A stretch of 6,923 nucleotides of DNA, taken from Desulfotomaculum sp. (lineage in GTDB: Bacteria; Bacillota; Desulfotomaculia; Desulfotomaculales; Ammonificaceae). The DNA is taken from positions 1 through 6,923 of the forward strand of contig DTYU01000005.1 in assembly GCA_012961725.1 (NCBI GenBank), in the 5' to 3' direction. Positions 5,691-6,923 of the stretch are shown here, piece by piece. The notes under the pieces were generated by a model. The model searched no databases. It was not told where the DNA came from and saw only the letters and a list, made by a program, of their open reading frames with translations. Each line of letters starts with the position of its first letter. The stretch's first letter is position 1. The position numbers and the translations under genes were made by a program.

Positions 5691-6689
5691 ATGCGTTATT
5701 TCTTAGAGTTGCTCGCCGAGCTCGAGGCAGGCCTCATCCGGCCGGTTTACCTCTTCTACGGGCCGGAGGTCTATCTTCAGCGGGAAGCGGTGCGCCGGTT
5801 CAAGGAAGCCTTGGTCGCTGAAGAAAGCGGGTTTGACTACACCGTACTTGACGGGGAAGAGGTCTCGCCGCGGGAGGTTGTCGAGACCGCGGGCACGTAC
5901 ACTTTGTTTTCTCCCCGCCGCCTGGTGGTGGTGAAAAACGCGCCTTACTTCGGTTCCAGCGGGAAAAAAGACGATGCGGTATTACTCAACTACCTCCGCC
6001 GGCCCTGCGCCGCTGCCTGTCTGATCTTCTGTACCGCCGGTGCGGTGGATAAACGGCGCGAGGCTTGGAAGTTGGTGCAGAGGCACGGGAAGGCGGTCGA
6101 ATTTGCCCACCTTGCGCCTGCCGATATCAAGAAGTGGTTCCATAAGCGGGCGAGGCAAGAGGGGAAGAGCCTTGAGCCAGCGGCGGCAGAGTCCTTGCTT
6201 GCCGCCGGCCGTGATTTGACTGTTTTGCATAATGAATTAGAGAAAGTGCTCGCTTATACCGGAGAGAGTCCTGTGATTACCGCTGCCGATGTCCAGGCCG
6301 TGATTACGCCGGTACGCGAAGAAGCGGTCTTTGCGGCGGTGGATGCCTTTGGTGAACGGCGCTACACTGCGGCGATTGCGAAGCTCCGGGCAGTCCTGGC
6401 GCGGGAGCCGCAGGGGGTTGTCCTTGCGCTGCTGCTGCGCCAGCTGCGGCTGATCATTTTGGCCCACGAGCTTGGGGGTGAAAAGGTTTCCCTCGCGCGT
6501 GAGCTCGGCGTGCCCCCGTTTGTGGCGAAGAAGGTGGCGGCGCAGGCCGGCCGCTTTGCGCGTAAGGATGCGGCGGCGCTTTTCTGGAGCCTGCTTGAGC
6601 TTGATGCGGCGGTAAAATCCGGCCGGGAGGAGTTCCTCGCGGGGCTGGAGCGGCGGCTGCTGTTGTTAAGCTTGCGGGAATCTGTTTGA
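5691..6689 (+). CDS. holA: DNA polymerase III delta subunit (clamp loader)
   Basis: A 332-residue cytoplasmic protein, normal for HolA. The N-terminal AAA+-like domain begins with PVYLFYGPEVYLQREAV (18-34) and, as usual for delta, lacks an ATP-binding P-loop with GKT/S. TLFSPRRLVVVK (71-82) contains L72-F73, matching the hydrophobic pair by which delta opens the sliding clamp. The middle domain has GRDLTVLHNELEKVLAY (173-189), and the C-terminal collar region carries LLRQLRLIILAHE (248-260). Delta binds the beta clamp and works with the delta' and tau/gamma subunits to load it on DNA. AGGTGG (5681-5686) is 4 bases from the ATG, slightly close. In Firmicutes holA usually follows comEC and precedes rpsT. 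Here the expected rpsT is not seen within 234 bases; structured non-coding DNA takes its place. Confidence 0.95.
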   Translation: MRYFLELLAELEAGLIRPVYLFYGPEVYLQREAVRRFKEALVAEESGFDYTVLDGEEVSPREVVETAGTYTLFSPRRLVVVKNAPYFGSSGKKDDAVLLNYLRRPCAAACLIFCTAGAVDKRREAWKLVQRHGKAVEFAHLAPADIKKWFHKRARQEGKSLEPAAAESLLAAGRDLTVLHNELEKVLAYTGESPVITAADVQAVITPVREEAVFAAVDAFGERRYTAAIAKLRAVLAREPQGVVLALLLRQLRLIILAHELGGEKVSLARELGVPPFVAKKVAAQAGRFARKDAAALFWSLLELDAAVKSGREEFLAGLERRLLLLSLRESV

Positions 6690-6692
6690 AAG

Positions 6693-6923
6693 GTGCGACG
6701 TTGGAAGTGAAGAAATAGGCGTCATCGAATGTAGAACTCCCCTTGCCGAGGAACATCAGAATGGGGGTTCTGTCAGCAAGGTGAACTTAAGACAAAATAC
6801 TCCGCATGAGCGGACTAAAATACAAGGCTACGCGGAGCCAGCATAGGATTGCTCCGGTGAAGAGTAAGAGCCATTGCCACCACCGTGCCCGAAAATAGAT
6901 ACCTGCAGCACAGGCAAGTTGCA
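6693..6923 (+). mobile_element. Possible 5' part of a group II intron (cut by window end)
   Basis: The stretch begins GTGCGACG three bases after the holA stop, matching the GUGYG 5' end of group II introns. It has no convincing reading frame and about 51% GC by hand count, lower than the genes beside it. It is rich in stems: GACG 6697-6700 with CGTC 6720-6723; AGAACTCCC 6733-6741 with GGGGGTTCT 6763-6771; TCCGC 6801-6805 with GCGGA 6810-6814; GGCT 6826-6829 with AGCC 6836-6839; CGGTG 6855-6859 with CACCG 6881-6885; CCTG 6902-6905 with CAGG 6911-6914. Several hundred structured bases before a reverse transcriptase gene would be normal for such introns. Domain V, EBS1 and the intron-encoded protein would lie beyond the window, so the call is not proven. 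Another structured RNA is the main alternative. Confidence 0.5.

Noticed and set aside
6733..6771. Terminator for holA
   Set aside because: The 9-bp stem has a 21-base loop and no T-run after it, so it fits a folded RNA better than an intrinsic terminator.
1..6923. CRISPR array, insertion sequence ends or phage genes
   Set aside because: No regularly spaced repeats, transposase, integrase or matching terminal inverted repeats were seen anywhere in the window.

Overview
The window looks like a chromosomal segment of a GC-rich, probably anaerobic and possibly thermophilic, member of the Firmicutes (Clostridia of the Moorella / Pelotomaculum / Desulfotomaculum type). The reasons are the order comEA-comEC-(small gene)-holA, strong Shine-Dalgarno sites (AGGAGGG, GGAGGA), a GTG start, simple stem-loop plus T-run terminators, and protein sequences typical of that group. 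The genus is an inference from gene order and style, not from a search. All six protein genes are on the + strand.

Layout. Positions 1-51 are the 3' end of an RNA gene with an encoded CCA, most likely tmRNA (ssrA), followed by a terminator (85-110). A 272-base gap with a possible promoter leads to a monocistronic MBL-fold hydrolase of the COG1237 type (324-1169), closed by a good terminator (1267-1296). An AT-rich repeat/palindrome (1309-1330) lies where a promoter is expected. It precedes a probable operon: a DUF421/YetF-like membrane protein (1375-2091), comEA (2105-2713) and comEC (2745-5222). A separate candidate promoter (5262-5291) precedes a small MTH1187-family thiamine-binding protein (5333-5635). 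Then comes holA, the delta subunit of DNA polymerase III (5691-6689). The last 231 bases (6693-6923) carry no gene, are lower in GC, and are dense in stem-loops. They begin with GTGCG three bases after the holA stop and look like the 5' part of a group II intron running out of the window.

How the genes work together. ComEA (DNA receptor) and ComEC (membrane channel with a C-terminal MBL nuclease-like domain) form the core of natural DNA uptake. The DUF421 gene is placed as if co-transcribed with them, but its role is unknown. HolA belongs to the clamp loader and is a conserved neighbour of comEA/comEC in Firmicutes. The MBL hydrolase and the thiamine-binding protein have no obvious functional link to DNA uptake.

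No clearly novel multi-gene system is visible. The points most worth a second look are the structured RNA at the right edge, the repeat/palindrome before the DUF421-comEA-comEC operon, and the hairpins just ahead of holA.
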